64,000 bases of DNA from CAZWVA01 sp964636885 (lineage in GTDB: Bacteria; Desulfobacterota_D; UBA1144; Nemesobacterales; CSP1-2). Within the stretch, counting starts at the first letter, position 1. The number at the start of each line of letters is the position of its first letter. A model generated the notes under the pieces. That model did no database searches and was not told where the DNA came from. It worked only from the letters and a program-made list of their open reading frames with translations. Positions 8,105-17,266 of this stretch are shown here, piece after piece. The DNA lies in contig CAZWVA010000005.1 of assembly GCA_964636885.1 (NCBI GenBank), positions 9,057-73,056 of the forward strand, in the 5' to 3' direction. Made by a program: the position numbers and the translations under genes.

Positions 8105-9256
8105 ATGGGAATAATAGAACTCACAGATGAGCAGCATATGATCCGGGATCTCGCAAGGGATTTCGCTAAGAACGAAATTAAACCCGTGTCAGGGGATTTA
8201 GACAGGGAGGGAAGATTCCCATCTGAGCTTGTAAGGAGGCTTGGAGAGCTTGGGTTTATGGGAATCTTTATCCCCGAAGAATACGGGGGGAGCGGTCTAG
8301 ATACCTTTAGTTATGTTCTTGCCTTGGAGGAGATCTGCAAGGCCTGTGCATCCACCGGTGTGATAATGTCCGTAAATAACTCCCTTGTGTGCGAGCCGAT
8401 ACTCAGGTTTGGAACCAAAGAACAGAAAGAGAAATACCTTCCTCCCCTTTCCAGGGGAGAAAAGCTCGGATGCTTTTCTCTTAGCGAACCCGCCGCGGGC
8501 TCTGATGCCGGAAGCATCACCGCGACCGCCATAAGGGATGGAGACCACTATGTCATAAACGGCACGAAGAACTGGGTGACAAACGGTCCGGAGGCGGACG
8601 TAATAATCCTCTTTGCCTCAACCGATCCTTCTAAAAGGCATAAGGGAATTACGGCCTTCATCGTAGAGAAAGAGACCCCCGGTGTCATTGTAGGAAGAAG
8701 GGAACAGAAGTTAGGAATAAAGGCATCGAGTACATCCCAACTCATATTCGAGGAATGTCATGTTCCTGCCCAAAACCGCTTAGGTGATGAAGGGCAGGGT
8801 TTTAAAATAGCCATGCAGACACTAGACGCTGGAAGGATAGGGATAGGTGCTCAGGCCGTTGGAATCGCACAGGCCGCCTTTGAAGAGGCCGTGAGGTATT
8901 CAAAGGAAAGGGAGTCCTTTGGTAGGCGGATTTCTGAGTTCCAGGGTATACAGTTTATGCTGGCTGACATGGCAACGCGGATCGAAGCGGCAAGGCTTCT
9001 TGTCTGGCAGGCTGCGCTTATGAAGGATAGGGGGGCAAGGATTACGAAGCAGGCCGCAATGGCAAAGCTCTTTTCATCCGAGACCGCCATGTGGGTAACG
9101 ACTAAGGCGATTCAAATTCATGGCGGATATGGCTATACTATAGACTATCCGGTTGAAAGACACTTTAGGGATGCAAAGATTACGGAGATATACGAGGGGA
9201 CATCCGAGATTCAAAGAATCGTAATAGCAAGCAGAGTCTTGGAAGAGTTTTCTTGA
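8105..9256 (+). CDS. acyl-CoA dehydrogenase
   Basis: 383 residues, typical of short/branched-chain acyl-CoA dehydrogenases. It has the FAD-site phrase CFSLSEPAAGSDAGSI, WVTNGP, and the C-terminal catalytic-base motif YEGTSEIQR with the Glu of short-chain enzymes. The middle contains GRRISEFQGIQFMLADM. It introduces the alpha-beta double bond of an acyl-CoA and passes electrons to ETF. I chose ATG 8105 because aggtga ends seven bases before it; a TTG at 8099 is the alternative. The next gene, a methylmalonyl-CoA mutase subunit, follows by only 7 bases, suggesting an operon for propionyl-CoA-yielding acyl chains. The promoter carries two putative TetR operators. Confidence 0.93.
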   Translation: MGIIELTDEQHMIRDLARDFAKNEIKPVSGDLDREGRFPSELVRRLGELGFMGIFIPEEYGGSGLDTFSYVLALEEICKACASTGVIMSVNNSLVCEPILRFGTKEQKEKYLPPLSRGEKLGCFSLSEPAAGSDAGSITATAIRDGDHYVINGTKNWVTNGPEADVIILFASTDPSKRHKGITAFIVEKETPGVIVGRREQKLGIKASSTSQLIFEECHVPAQNRLGDEGQGFKIAMQTLDAGRIGIGAQAVGIAQAAFEEAVRYSKERESFGRRISEFQGIQFMLADMATRIEAARLLVWQAALMKDRGARITKQAAMAKLFSSETAMWVTTKAIQIHGGYGYTIDYPVERHFRDAKITEIYEGTSEIQRIVIASRVLEEFS

Positions 9257-9263
9257 TTACCCG

Positions 9264-10953
9264 ATGGAGGGGATGATGTCGTTTGATAAAAAGGAATTAG
9301 ACAGAATAAGAGAGGAAAAGGAAGCCTGGGAGAGGGAATACAAAATGGTACCAAAGAGGGAAGCCGTTTTCACCACGGTCTCAGGCATGGAGGTTCCACC
9401 TCTTTCTGCCCCTTCTGACCTCAACGGATTCGATTACCTGCGGGACCTTGGGTTTCCCGGTTCCTATCCCTTTACCCGCGGGATATACAGCACTATGTAT
9501 AGGGGAAGGCTCTGGACAATGCGCCAGTTTGCGGGATTCGGTTCTCCAGAGGATACGAATAAGAGATTCAAATTCCTTCTCGAGCAGGGGCAGACGGGGC
9601 TTAGCACCGCATTTGATATGCCAACCCTTATGGGGTATGACTGTGACCATCCGAGGGCAAGAGGGGAAGTAGGGAAAGAGGGGGTTTCCGTCTCTTCTCT
9701 TGCGGATATGGAGGTCCTCTTTAATGGGATAAAGCTCGATGAGGTAACGACGTCTATGACCATAAACTGTACGGCAAGCATAATACTGGCCATGTATCTC
9801 GTCGTTGCCGAGAAGCAGGGGGTAAGCTGGGACAGGCTGGATGGGACGATTCAGAATGATATGCTAAAGGAGTTTATCGCACAGAGGGAGTGGATCTGTC
9901 CTCCGAGACCCTCAGTAAAGATCGTTGTCGACATGATAGAGTTCTGTACCAAACACGTGCCCAAATGGCATCCCGTTTCTATCTCCGGCTACCACATACG
10001 TGAAGCCGGTTCTACCGCTGTTCAGGAACTTGCCTTTACCCTCGCAGACGGTATTGGGTATGTTGAGGAGTGTATAGAACGCGGCCTTAATGTGGACGAC
10101 TTTGCCCCTCAGCTCTCCTTCTTCTTCAACGTCCATAACGATTTCTTGGAGGAGATTGCCAAGTTCCGTGCCGCAAGGAGGATGTGGGCAAAGATAATGA
10201 GGGAGAGGTTTGGGGCAAAGAACCCAAAATCATGGCTCCTTAGAACCCACGCCCAGACGGCGGGATGTAGCCTTACCGCTCAACAGCCCTTAAATAACGT
10301 GGTGAGGGTTGCGATCCAGGCCCTAGCGGCCGTGCTTGGCGGCACGCAGTCCCTTCATACGAACTCCATGGACGAAACACTTGCTCTTCCTACAGAGGAG
10401 TCTGTAACAGTGGCCCTTAGAACACAGCAGATAATCGCCGAAGAAAGCGGGGTCGTAAACTCCATCGATCCCCTAGGAGGAAGCTACGTTATAGAGGCCC
10501 TCACAAACAGGANNNNNNNNNNNNNNNNNNNNNNNNNNNNNNNNNNNNNNNNNNATAGACGAGCTTGGGGGGATCATAAGGGCGATTGATATTGGATTCC
10601 CTCAAAAGGAGATCGCAGATGCTGCCTACAGATACCAGCTTGAACTAGACAGGGGTGAAAAGGTGATTGTGGGCGTTAATAAATACGCCACACAGGAAGA
10701 GATCCCGATTCCCACGCTGAGGATCGATGAAGGGGTATATGTGAATCAGAAGAAGAGGCTTGAGGAGGTAAGGCGAAGGAGGAACAACGAGGCCGTAAGA
10801 ACGCACCTCCAGAGGATCGCAATGGCCGCCCGGAAGGGTGAGAATCTGATGCCATTTATAATCGATGCCGTAAGAGAATACGCAACCGTAGGTGAGATAA
10901 GCGATGTTTTCAGGGAGGTCTACGGTGTTTACCGGGACCCCGGCTACTTCTGA
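9264..10953 (+). CDS. methylmalonyl-CoA mutase large (catalytic) subunit, split by an assembly gap
   Basis: The first 416 residues read in one frame up to the N run at 10513. After the gap the frame shifts by one and continues with IDELGGIIRAIDIGFPQ to the stop at 10953, giving about 563 residues, the usual size of stand-alone large subunits. Motifs include GYHIREAGSTAVQELAF with the active-site His, and QTAGCSLTAQQPLNNVVRV. The frame change is best explained by a wrongly sized gap, not mutation. The enzyme, with the separate B12-binding subunit that follows, interconverts methylmalonyl-CoA and succinyl-CoA using adenosylcobalamin. Start codon is uncertain: ATGs at 9264, 9273 and 9276. Confidence 0.92.
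10513..10554. other. assembly gap (42 N) inside the mutase gene
   Basis: Run of unknown bases. The coding frame before and after differs by one, so the true length is not 42. Confidence 0.99.
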
Positions 10954-11103
10954 CTTGACCGTAGACGATTTAACTGGTTATAGTTAATCTGTGTTTTCTA
11001 TGGTCTTAATCGAAACCATTTGTGATCTTGGATTCTAAGTTACAGAATGGATCTGAATTTTAAACCGGAAATCCCAAATCGTGATTTGACTGAGGAAACC
11101 GTT

Positions 11104-11511
11104 ATGGGAGGCGAGAGAAGAGTAAGGATTCTGATCGGTAAAGTCGGTCTTGACGGGCACGACAGAGGTGCAAAGATAGTAGCCAGGGCTTTAAGGGACG
11201 CTGGCTTCGAGGTCATATACACGGGGCTTCACAACACACCCGAGATGGTCGTTGAAACCGCTATACAGGAGGATGTAGATGCTATAGGATTAAGCATCCT
11301 CTCTGGTGCCCATAACTACCTTTTTCCAGAGGTAGTCCGTTTGCTTAAGGAGAGAGGGGCCGATGACATTGTGGTATTTGGCGGCGGGATAATACCCAAG
11401 GATGACATTGCCGGGCTTGTGGAGAAGGGGATTAAGGCGATATTTGAGCCCGGCACCTCTACTGTGGACATAATCAACTGGGTTAGAGAAAACGTGAAGC
11501 CCAAAAATTAG
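11104..11511 (+). CDS. methylmalonyl-CoA mutase small (cobalamin-binding) subunit
   Basis: About 135 residues from ATG 11104; an ATG at 11047 would add 19 residues that look non-homologous. It has the B12-binding triad of this fold: KVGLDGHDRG (DxHxxG), then SILSGAH, then the VFGGGIIPKDD loop. In this lineage the mutase is split, with this protein carrying the base-off/His-on cobalamin and the upstream protein the barrel. It lies 150 bases after the large subunit. Cobamide assembly and remodelling genes at 27-30 kb in the same window can supply its cofactor. Confidence 0.93.
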   Translation: MGGERRVRILIGKVGLDGHDRGAKIVARALRDAGFEVIYTGLHNTPEMVVETAIQEDVDAIGLSILSGAHNYLFPEVVRLLKERGADDIVVFGGGIIPKDDIAGLVEKGIKAIFEPGTSTVDIINWVRENVKPKN

Positions 11512-11531
11512 ACTAGGTAACGATAAAAACC

Positions 11532-12167
11532 GTGAAATGTATTCTCTGTGAAAAGAGGAAGGCGAAAAGGTACTGTCCGGCAAAGAGGGCATCCATTTGC
11601 CCAGTGTGCTGTGGTGAGAAGAGGGGAATAGAGATAAACTGCCCCCTCGACTGCCCCTATTACGTTGAGGGGCAAAGGTACCAGCAGACAAAGGTCATGA
11701 GGCAGAGGATAAAGAGGGAGGGGGTCCAGTCCTATATAAGGCGTGCTGAACTATACAACAAAAACCCTGAGATATTTGTCGGTATTGAAGCGGTCTTTGT
11801 GGATTTCTTCCGAAGGTACAACATAAAAGACGAGGACTTAATCACCGCGCTCGAGCTCATCATTAAAACCCTCGATACCGAGAAGAAGGGGATATTTTAC
11901 GAATACAAGGCAGAGAGTAGGATCGTTAACGAGCTTTCTGAAAGACTCCTCGGTGTTATAAGGGAATACAAGGATGGGGCTCAGGTCGGTCAGGGTAGAA
12001 TCACGGTCGATTATGCAAAAGAGGTCGTTGAGGAGTTTCTAAAGGAGGTCAGGTTCTATATGGAGATGGATTCCAACCCTCAAGCCTACCTCATCCATGT
12101 CTCCCGTTACCACCCTGAGGGTGCCGTAGAAACCCAAACGGGCGGGGGACTCATAGTATTACCCTGA
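11532..12167 (+). CDS. conserved Cys-rich (zinc-finger-like) protein, function unknown
   Basis: 211 residues from GTG. The N-terminus is packed with cysteines (CILC, YCPAKRASICPVCC, NCPLDCPYY, nine in the first 43), which looks like a double zinc ribbon or treble clef. The following ~160 residues are helical and charged. It ends with TQTGGGLIVLP. It starts 21 bases after the mutase small subunit and may be co-transcribed. No domain name can be given with confidence. The gene's stop touches the stop of the convergent small membrane protein. Confidence 0.7.
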   Translation: MKCILCEKRKAKRYCPAKRASICPVCCGEKRGIEINCPLDCPYYVEGQRYQQTKVMRQRIKREGVQSYIRRAELYNKNPEIFVGIEAVFVDFFRRYNIKDEDLITALELIIKTLDTEKKGIFYEYKAESRIVNELSERLLGVIREYKDGAQVGQGRITVDYAKEVVEEFLKEVRFYMEMDSNPQAYLIHVSRYHPEGAVETQTGGGLIVLP

Positions 12168-12347
12168 TTACGGTTTATCCCCGCCTGATGCGGCTATACC
12201 GATTATGGCGGCGATTACCGCGACTATTCCCAAGACCTTAAAGTAGAATCGCCAATCGAGTGAGAGTCCTATGGAGAATAGATAGCCGAGGATCGTAAAG
12301 AGTATAAGGCATATTATCACGGCTCCAAACACGTTCGTCTTAAGCAT
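12168..12347 (-). CDS. small two-helix membrane protein
   Basis: 59 residues, MLKTNVFGAVIICLILF onward, with two hydrophobic segments (about 5-27 and 34-53) joined by a short loop SIGLSLDWRFYF and a short GGDKP tail. Start chosen at 12347 because ggagga lies seven bases before it; a longer frame up to 12422 adds unsupported residues. Its stop abuts the stop of the Cys-rich gene on the other strand. Function unknown. Confidence 0.6.
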   Translation of the reverse strand: MLKTNVFGAVIICLILFTILGYLFSIGLSLDWRFYFKVLGIVAVIAAIIGIAASGGDKP

Positions 12348-12593
12348 CCTTTGTCCTCCAAATCGGTGTCCTTTGGCTGTATAAACGGAGAAGATTTTAT
12401 CTGAATACGGAACCGTGCACAAGCCATTTGCCGTTTCAGACGTTGTGGGTTCGTATATACCCTAGAGAGAGAACTGATCTTGCACCCTGGGATTAAGCGT
12501 GTAAACTTAAAATATTTATAATCTTTTTAAGTTCGGATCGTCAAGTACTCATCCTAAGTGGCTGGATACCTTGATCTTATATCCGTTTAAATA

Positions 12594-14510
12594 ATGAAAT
12601 TCCCCGATTCCGGTGAGATAGTGAGGCTAATGAAGAAGAACCCACACCGTCCTATGAGGGCGAGGGAGATCTCAAAGCACCTCGGTTTATCCAGAGAGGG
12701 TAGAAATACCCTTAAGAAGATATTGAGAAAGCTGACCTACGAAGGAACCCTCATGAGGATAGGAGGGGGCAGGTATGTCCTTTCTTCCGAGACTGGTGGA
12801 GACAAGGGGGTTAAGAAGGGGATTTCTTCTAAGCCCGATCGTTCACCCCTTAGGGTTCCAAAAGACGAAAAGATCCTCGGGAGGTTTTTAAGAACGGGGA
12901 AAACCGGGGTTATAGTACCTAGAAATGGGAAGCTCCCTTCCCTCATTGTAAAACCGGGCGATGCCAAGGGGATAAGAAGCGAGAGCCTAGTCGTAGCCGA
13001 GGTCTCCCGTTTATCCGGGCGTATAGACCGTCCTATGGGAAGGGTGGTTGAGGTGCTTGGAAAGGCGGGAAGCCTGGAGGTAGAAAAAAAAGGGCTCCTC
13101 GTAGAATACGGTTTGCCTGAGGAATTCCCTTCCAGCGTCCTAAAGGAGTCTAATGGAATCCCGCTTCACGTGCTTCCCAGGGACATAGCCGGCAGGGTTG
13201 ACCTCCGCGGTATATTAACGGTTACTATAGATAACGACACGGCAAGGGATTTTGACGATGCCGTGGCCGTGGCCAGAACCGATTTCGGCTATAGGCTCTG
13301 GGTTTCGATTGCGGACGTCTCTTACTACGTAAAGCCGGGAAGCGAGATTGACAAAGAGGCTCTAGAGAGGGGAACGAGCGTCTACCTCCCCGAAACGGTG
13401 ATTCCAATGCTTCCCGAAAGGCTTTCAAACCATGTTTGCAGTCTCCTCCCAGGTGAAGAAAGGCTCACGAAAACAGTAGAGATGGATTTTGATAAGCGCG
13501 GGCTCATGCTTGATTTTAGGATTTATAACAGCGTTATAAGAAGCCACGCACGCCTCACCTATACACGGGTTTCTAGTATGCTTGAGAGAAACGGCAGTGT
13601 CGGCAGGAAGGACAGGGAACTACTCGAGAGCCTGAGGATCATGAGGGATCTCTACGAAAGGATGAGAGAGAGGAGTATAGAAAGGGGAGAACTCGACTTC
13701 GACATACCGGAGCCTGAGCTTATAAGAGACGAGCTTGGGAGAACGGTTGATGTCATAAAATCACAGAGAAACGTGGCGCATGGGATAATAGAGGAATTTA
13801 TGATCGCCGCAAACGCTGCAGCCGCCGAGTTCGTATTCCGCTCAGGGTGGCCATCTATCTATCGCGTCCATGAGCCACCCGATACGGCCTCTCTAAAGGA
13901 GCTCTCTATTGCCCTAAAGAAGCTGGGATACACCCTTCCTGTTGGTAGGAGATTAAAGGCGCTTGACATTCAGCGTGTGATCCACGAGTCTAAAGGCACC
14001 CCTCAGCAGTTCGCCGTAAATACCATGCTCCTTCGCTCTCTAAAGAGGGCCGTTTATTCCACAAGCTCAAGGGGGCATTTTGGCCTTGCACTCGAACACT
14101 ACACGCATTTTACCTCTCCCATAAGGCGTTATCCCGACCTCGTTGTTCACAGGATAATAGACTCCCTTGTAAAACGGAGAAGGGAGCCATACGATGAGGA
14201 GTCCCTTGAGTGGATAGCCAATCACTCTTCGGAGAAGGAGAGGTTTGCGGATGAGGCAGAAAGGGAGGCAATCAAGCTCGAAAGGGTCTACATGATGAAA
14301 TCCCATGTGGGAGAGGAATTCGGTGGATTCGTGATAAGTGTTCTTCCCTTTGGCATTTTCGTTGAGCTTAAAGAGACCTTTGTCGAGGGCTTCGTTCCAA
14401 GGGAGAGGATAAGGAGGGGAAGGTGGTTTGAAATAGGACATGAGGTAAGGGTAAGAGTCATAGAGGTCGATGTCGAGAGAAGGAGAATCACCCTCGACCT
14501 GGTTTCATAG
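12594..14510 (+). CDS. rnr: ribonuclease R (RNB-family exoribonuclease)
   Basis: 638 residues, shorter than the 750-810 of enterobacterial RNase R. A winged-helix N-terminus (about 1-65) is followed by a cold-shock-like region. The RNB catalytic domain spans about 200-530 with the metal-binding phrase TARDFDDAVA and later HFTSPIRRYPDL, and a C-terminal S1 domain has GEEFGGFVISVLPFGIFV. It degrades structured RNA 3' to 5'. An AT-rich stretch with TATAAT at 12517-12522 lies 72 bases before the ATG, but no good -35 box is visible. The ATG at 12594 has no clear ribosome site. Confidence 0.93.
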   Translation: MKFPDSGEIVRLMKKNPHRPMRAREISKHLGLSREGRNTLKKILRKLTYEGTLMRIGGGRYVLSSETGGDKGVKKGISSKPDRSPLRVPKDEKILGRFLRTGKTGVIVPRNGKLPSLIVKPGDAKGIRSESLVVAEVSRLSGRIDRPMGRVVEVLGKAGSLEVEKKGLLVEYGLPEEFPSSVLKESNGIPLHVLPRDIAGRVDLRGILTVTIDNDTARDFDDAVAVARTDFGYRLWVSIADVSYYVKPGSEIDKEALERGTSVYLPETVIPMLPERLSNHVCSLLPGEERLTKTVEMDFDKRGLMLDFRIYNSVIRSHARLTYTRVSSMLERNGSVGRKDRELLESLRIMRDLYERMRERSIERGELDFDIPEPELIRDELGRTVDVIKSQRNVAHGIIEEFMIAANAAAAEFVFRSGWPSIYRVHEPPDTASLKELSIALKKLGYTLPVGRRLKALDIQRVIHESKGTPQQFAVNTMLLRSLKRAVYSTSSRGHFGLALEHYTHFTSPIRRYPDLVVHRIIDSLVKRRREPYDEESLEWIANHSSEKERFADEAEREAIKLERVYMMKSHVGEEFGGFVISVLPFGIFVELKETFVEGFVPRERIRRGRWFEIGHEVRVRVIEVDVERRRITLDLVS

Positions 14511-16362
14511 ATTTAAGCCATCCCCTTTTTGAAAGCCTCCTTATTCCTAGCGCAAGAGTCGGGATCAGAATGGCAGATAGATTGATCAATATACCCCCGT
14601 CCGTATTAGAAGAAGCGAGAGAGCAGCCGCTACTACCCCCCTCTCCTCCATCCTGACCGCCGCCCGTACCCTCGGTCACGGATTCCACCGCATCAAGCGC
14701 ATCTACCCTGCCGAAACCGAATACGTTGTCGAATCCGGGCTGTCCGAGGTCCGTCGCCGTATCCCCCAGGATAGCCGCAACCTCTTCGGGTGTGAGACTG
14801 GGATTCTTATCGAGCATAAGTGCAATGGTGCCGGCCACGTGTGGTGCAGCGGCGGAGGTACCGGCAAAGGGGTTAAAACCGGGTAGTGTAGTTGAGATCC
14901 TATCCGGGGCGACTACATCGGGCTTGGGTCTGCTCTCCGGTGGAAATGAGATCGAGACGGGTCCCTGGGAGCTAAAGGGCTCGATGCTGTTTGGGGTATT
15001 TGAAGGGACTGCTCCCACGGCTATAACGCCGGGAACAGCTGGATGGCCGAACACGCTGTCCTCGGGGACGTTAAACTCATCCGGTATGACCGATCCGTTA
15101 AAAAACATCTCGAGTGTTTTCGCCCGACCCTTAAAGCGGTTTATCACTATGTCAACCTCGGCAAAGGCGCTTGAGCTCGGATTCGTGGTTGCGGCCGTCT
15201 CTACGGGATCGTCGTTTCCGTCCTGAACCTCGGTGCTGGAATCTATCTCATCGCCTGTCGAAGGGTCGAAAAGGAAGAGGTCGTAGTCGTTTGACGAACC
15301 GCCAAAGGGGTCGTCCCACTGGAGCGTAAAGACGACGGTTTCTTTGGGAGGGATGCGAACCCTCATAGCTACGTCGCTTCCCCTGCCGGAGGCAAGACCG
15401 AAGTCGTGGAGGTTGTTACTGTCATCTCCTGGGCTTGTGTCCCTATAGAGTGCCTGATAGTGCTGGTCTGCGTCATTGCCGGCGGCCGAGACGAATACCA
15501 CACCCTTAGATACCGCATCTCCGGCCTCTTGAGCCACCACTCCATCCTCAAAAAAAGGCTCTCCCAGAAAACCCAGGTCGTCAACTATAACGTCTGCCCC
15601 GATTTCGGTTAGGAATTGAACTGCATCTATGAACCTTGCGGTGGTAAGACCCGAAGAGAACGCAAGCCTCGCCCCGGGGGCTATGTCGTGTATGACTTCC
15701 AGGAGGGCTGTTCCCTCATCTCCCCTTCCGGTATTTACGGTTATTATGTTATCCGGAAGGTCGCCTGTAGCCTGGGAGACCACCATGCTATCAATTCCAT
15801 CCGAAATGACCCCCACCAAGACCCCACTACCATCAAAACCCAGTTTACTCCTCACCTCATCTGAGCCTATGATCGCATCCCCTTCAGTACTCACGGACCC
15901 CGTTCGCGTCTCTCCGTAGATCGGTGGAGTGACCTTTCTTACAAAGCCAAGATCCTCTACCTCCCCCAGTTTATCGAATGGAATCCAGCCCTGGACTATA
16001 CCGTATTTTTCATTTGCAACCTCGATACGGACGCCTAGGGACTCTAACCGGGTCAGGTTTTCTTCATTAACCTCTCTTAAGTATATGTATGTTTGGATAT
16101 TCCCCGACTCGTCGAGTCTTACAAGGGGCGTCGATAGTTCCTGGGGGTTAAAGTCCTTCATGTTCTCCCTCGTGATCCCCATTGCTTTTATCCTTTTTAG
16201 CGTCTCCCTTATCCTGGAGCCTAGTTTTGATTCCTCTTTCGCATAGCCCTTTTTATCTGGGATCCTATAGGGTGAAGGCTCGGCCGATACCGCCTCGTAT
16301 TTTGATGTGAGAGAAGCGGATATTCCGATTATAATGAATAGACAAAGGGCCATTCTCCTCAT
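14488..16362 (-). CDS. exported subtilisin-fold serine protease with sorting-like C-terminus
   Basis: About 624 residues from the ATG at 16362, which sits eight bases after ggaggt (an upstream ATG at 16386 is less likely). A signal peptide is followed by a propeptide-like region. The S8/S53 domain then has Asp in VISDGID, the oxyanion-type Asn in SAAGNDADQ and the nucleophile in GTSAAAPHVAG. Where S8 enzymes have the HGTHVAG His, this protein reads DEGTALLEV, with Glu aligned to the His, so the triad may be Glu-Asp-Ser as in sedolisins. The tail is Gly-rich, then SSGCSLASS, a hydrophobic helix and a basic end (GIRRLSKR), as in MYXO-CTERM-like sorting signals. Its 3' end overlaps that of RNase R by 23 bases. 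Confidence 0.85.
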   Translation of the reverse strand: MRRMALCLFIIIGISASLTSKYEAVSAEPSPYRIPDKKGYAKEESKLGSRIRETLKRIKAMGITRENMKDFNPQELSTPLVRLDESGNIQTYIYLREVNEENLTRLESLGVRIEVANEKYGIVQGWIPFDKLGEVEDLGFVRKVTPPIYGETRTGSVSTEGDAIIGSDEVRSKLGFDGSGVLVGVISDGIDSMVVSQATGDLPDNIITVNTGRGDEGTALLEVIHDIAPGARLAFSSGLTTARFIDAVQFLTEIGADVIVDDLGFLGEPFFEDGVVAQEAGDAVSKGVVFVSAAGNDADQHYQALYRDTSPGDDSNNLHDFGLASGRGSDVAMRVRIPPKETVVFTLQWDDPFGGSSNDYDLFLFDPSTGDEIDSSTEVQDGNDDPVETAATTNPSSSAFAEVDIVINRFKGRAKTLEMFFNGSVIPDEFNVPEDSVFGHPAVPGVIAVGAVPSNTPNSIEPFSSQGPVSISFPPESRPKPDVVAPDRISTTLPGFNPFAGTSAAAPHVAGTIALMLDKNPSLTPEEVAAILGDTATDLGQPGFDNVFGFGRVDALDAVESVTEGTGGGQDGGEGGSSGCSLASSNTDGGILINLSAILIPTLALGIRRLSKRGWLKSMKPGRG

Positions 16363-16423
16363 AGATAACACCTCCATTAGTGCCATTCGTCTTTTAATCC
16401 CTCATGCGGTGAGTGGTACACGG

Positions 16424-17062
16424 TTATTTAGCCACCATGAATTCTCCAATCAGCTTGTAGGGTTCTTTTAGTCTTTCCAAATCGATTATGGGCGCCACGG
16501 CGTAGGCCCCTGCCCTCAGGTATTCACTCGCTTCAAACGGGCTCATAGTATCGGTCGGGATGAGTTTTATTCCGGGGAATATCCCCTTTAGAAATAGGAA
16601 CCAGTCTAAACCACCCATTTTCCCGCAGGGAAGTAGGCTTGCCGAGTCCGCTCCTAGATCTTGAGTACTAAAAACCTCTCCTGGGGTAAGAGAGCCTGCC
16701 GCATGGAATATCCCCTCCTTCCTGCATCTCTTTATAATGCCCCTATCCACATGGGTCGAGAAGAGAAATACGGCTCCCGCATTTATCGCAACCCTGGCTT
16801 CCTTCTTTGTCGATATGGAGAATACCCCAAGATTCCTCTGTCCCTTTTTCTTAAAGGACTTCAATCGGTCTTTAATCCCTTGGATCCTAAAGTCAACGCC
16901 AACCAGATTAAGGCCGTTTTCCCTTAGGTGCATGTATGCCTCGATCACCGATTGGGCGGTCCTTCCGGTAAGTAGGATAATGATCCTTTCCTTTTCTATC
17001 CGTTCTACTATCCTCTTCTGTATCTCCTTAGATGAGGATCCTTCGGCTGGTTCTTCTTGCAT
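16424..17062 (-). CDS. KDPG-aldolase-like TIM-barrel protein, probably altered active site
   Basis: 212 residues with the fold pattern of Eda-type 2-keto-3-deoxy-6-phosphogluconate aldolases: GRTAQSVIEAYMHLRENG, then GVFSISTKKEARVAINAGAVF, SLTPGEVF, and LIPTDTMSPFEASEYLRAG. In active enzymes the Schiff-base lysine lies in a KFFPA-type phrase. Here the equivalent is SASLLPCGK, with Ser at the lysine position, and the usual catalytic-Glu region (EITLRT) reads VGVDFRI. It may therefore be inactive or do something else. It lies between the protease and a tRNA gene on the same strand; no other Entner-Doudoroff gene is visible. Confidence 0.75.
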   Translation of the reverse strand: MQEEPAEGSSSKEIQKRIVERIEKERIIILLTGRTAQSVIEAYMHLRENGLNLVGVDFRIQGIKDRLKSFKKKGQRNLGVFSISTKKEARVAINAGAVFLFSTHVDRGIIKRCRKEGIFHAAGSLTPGEVFSTQDLGADSASLLPCGKMGGLDWFLFLKGIFPGIKLIPTDTMSPFEASEYLRAGAYAVAPIIDLERLKEPYKLIGEFMVAK

Positions 17063-17080
17063 CGTCCTAATTCGGATCTT

Positions 17081-17169
17081 CGGAGGGGGTGGGATTTGAA
17101 CCCACGAGAGTCCGTAAGGACCCTACCGGTTTTCGAGACCGGCGCCTTCGTCCACTCGGCCACCCCTCC
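17081..17169 (-). tRNA. tRNA-Ser(CGA)
   Basis: On the minus strand the acceptor is GGAGGGG paired with CCCCTCC plus a G discriminator. There is a long class II variable arm, the T-loop phrase GGTTCGAATCC, and an anticodon stem CCGGT/ACCGG enclosing CTCGAAA, giving anticodon CGA. The 3' CCA is not encoded. It lies between the aldolase-like gene and the helicase. Confidence 0.95.
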
Positions 17170-17266
17170 CTGATTTTCCAGAGAGATAAAATACCCAGTT
17201 TTATATCTCTAATCCATAGGGAATGGGGATTTTGGAAAAGCCTCCGGCTGTGTTAACTTTTTCTCG

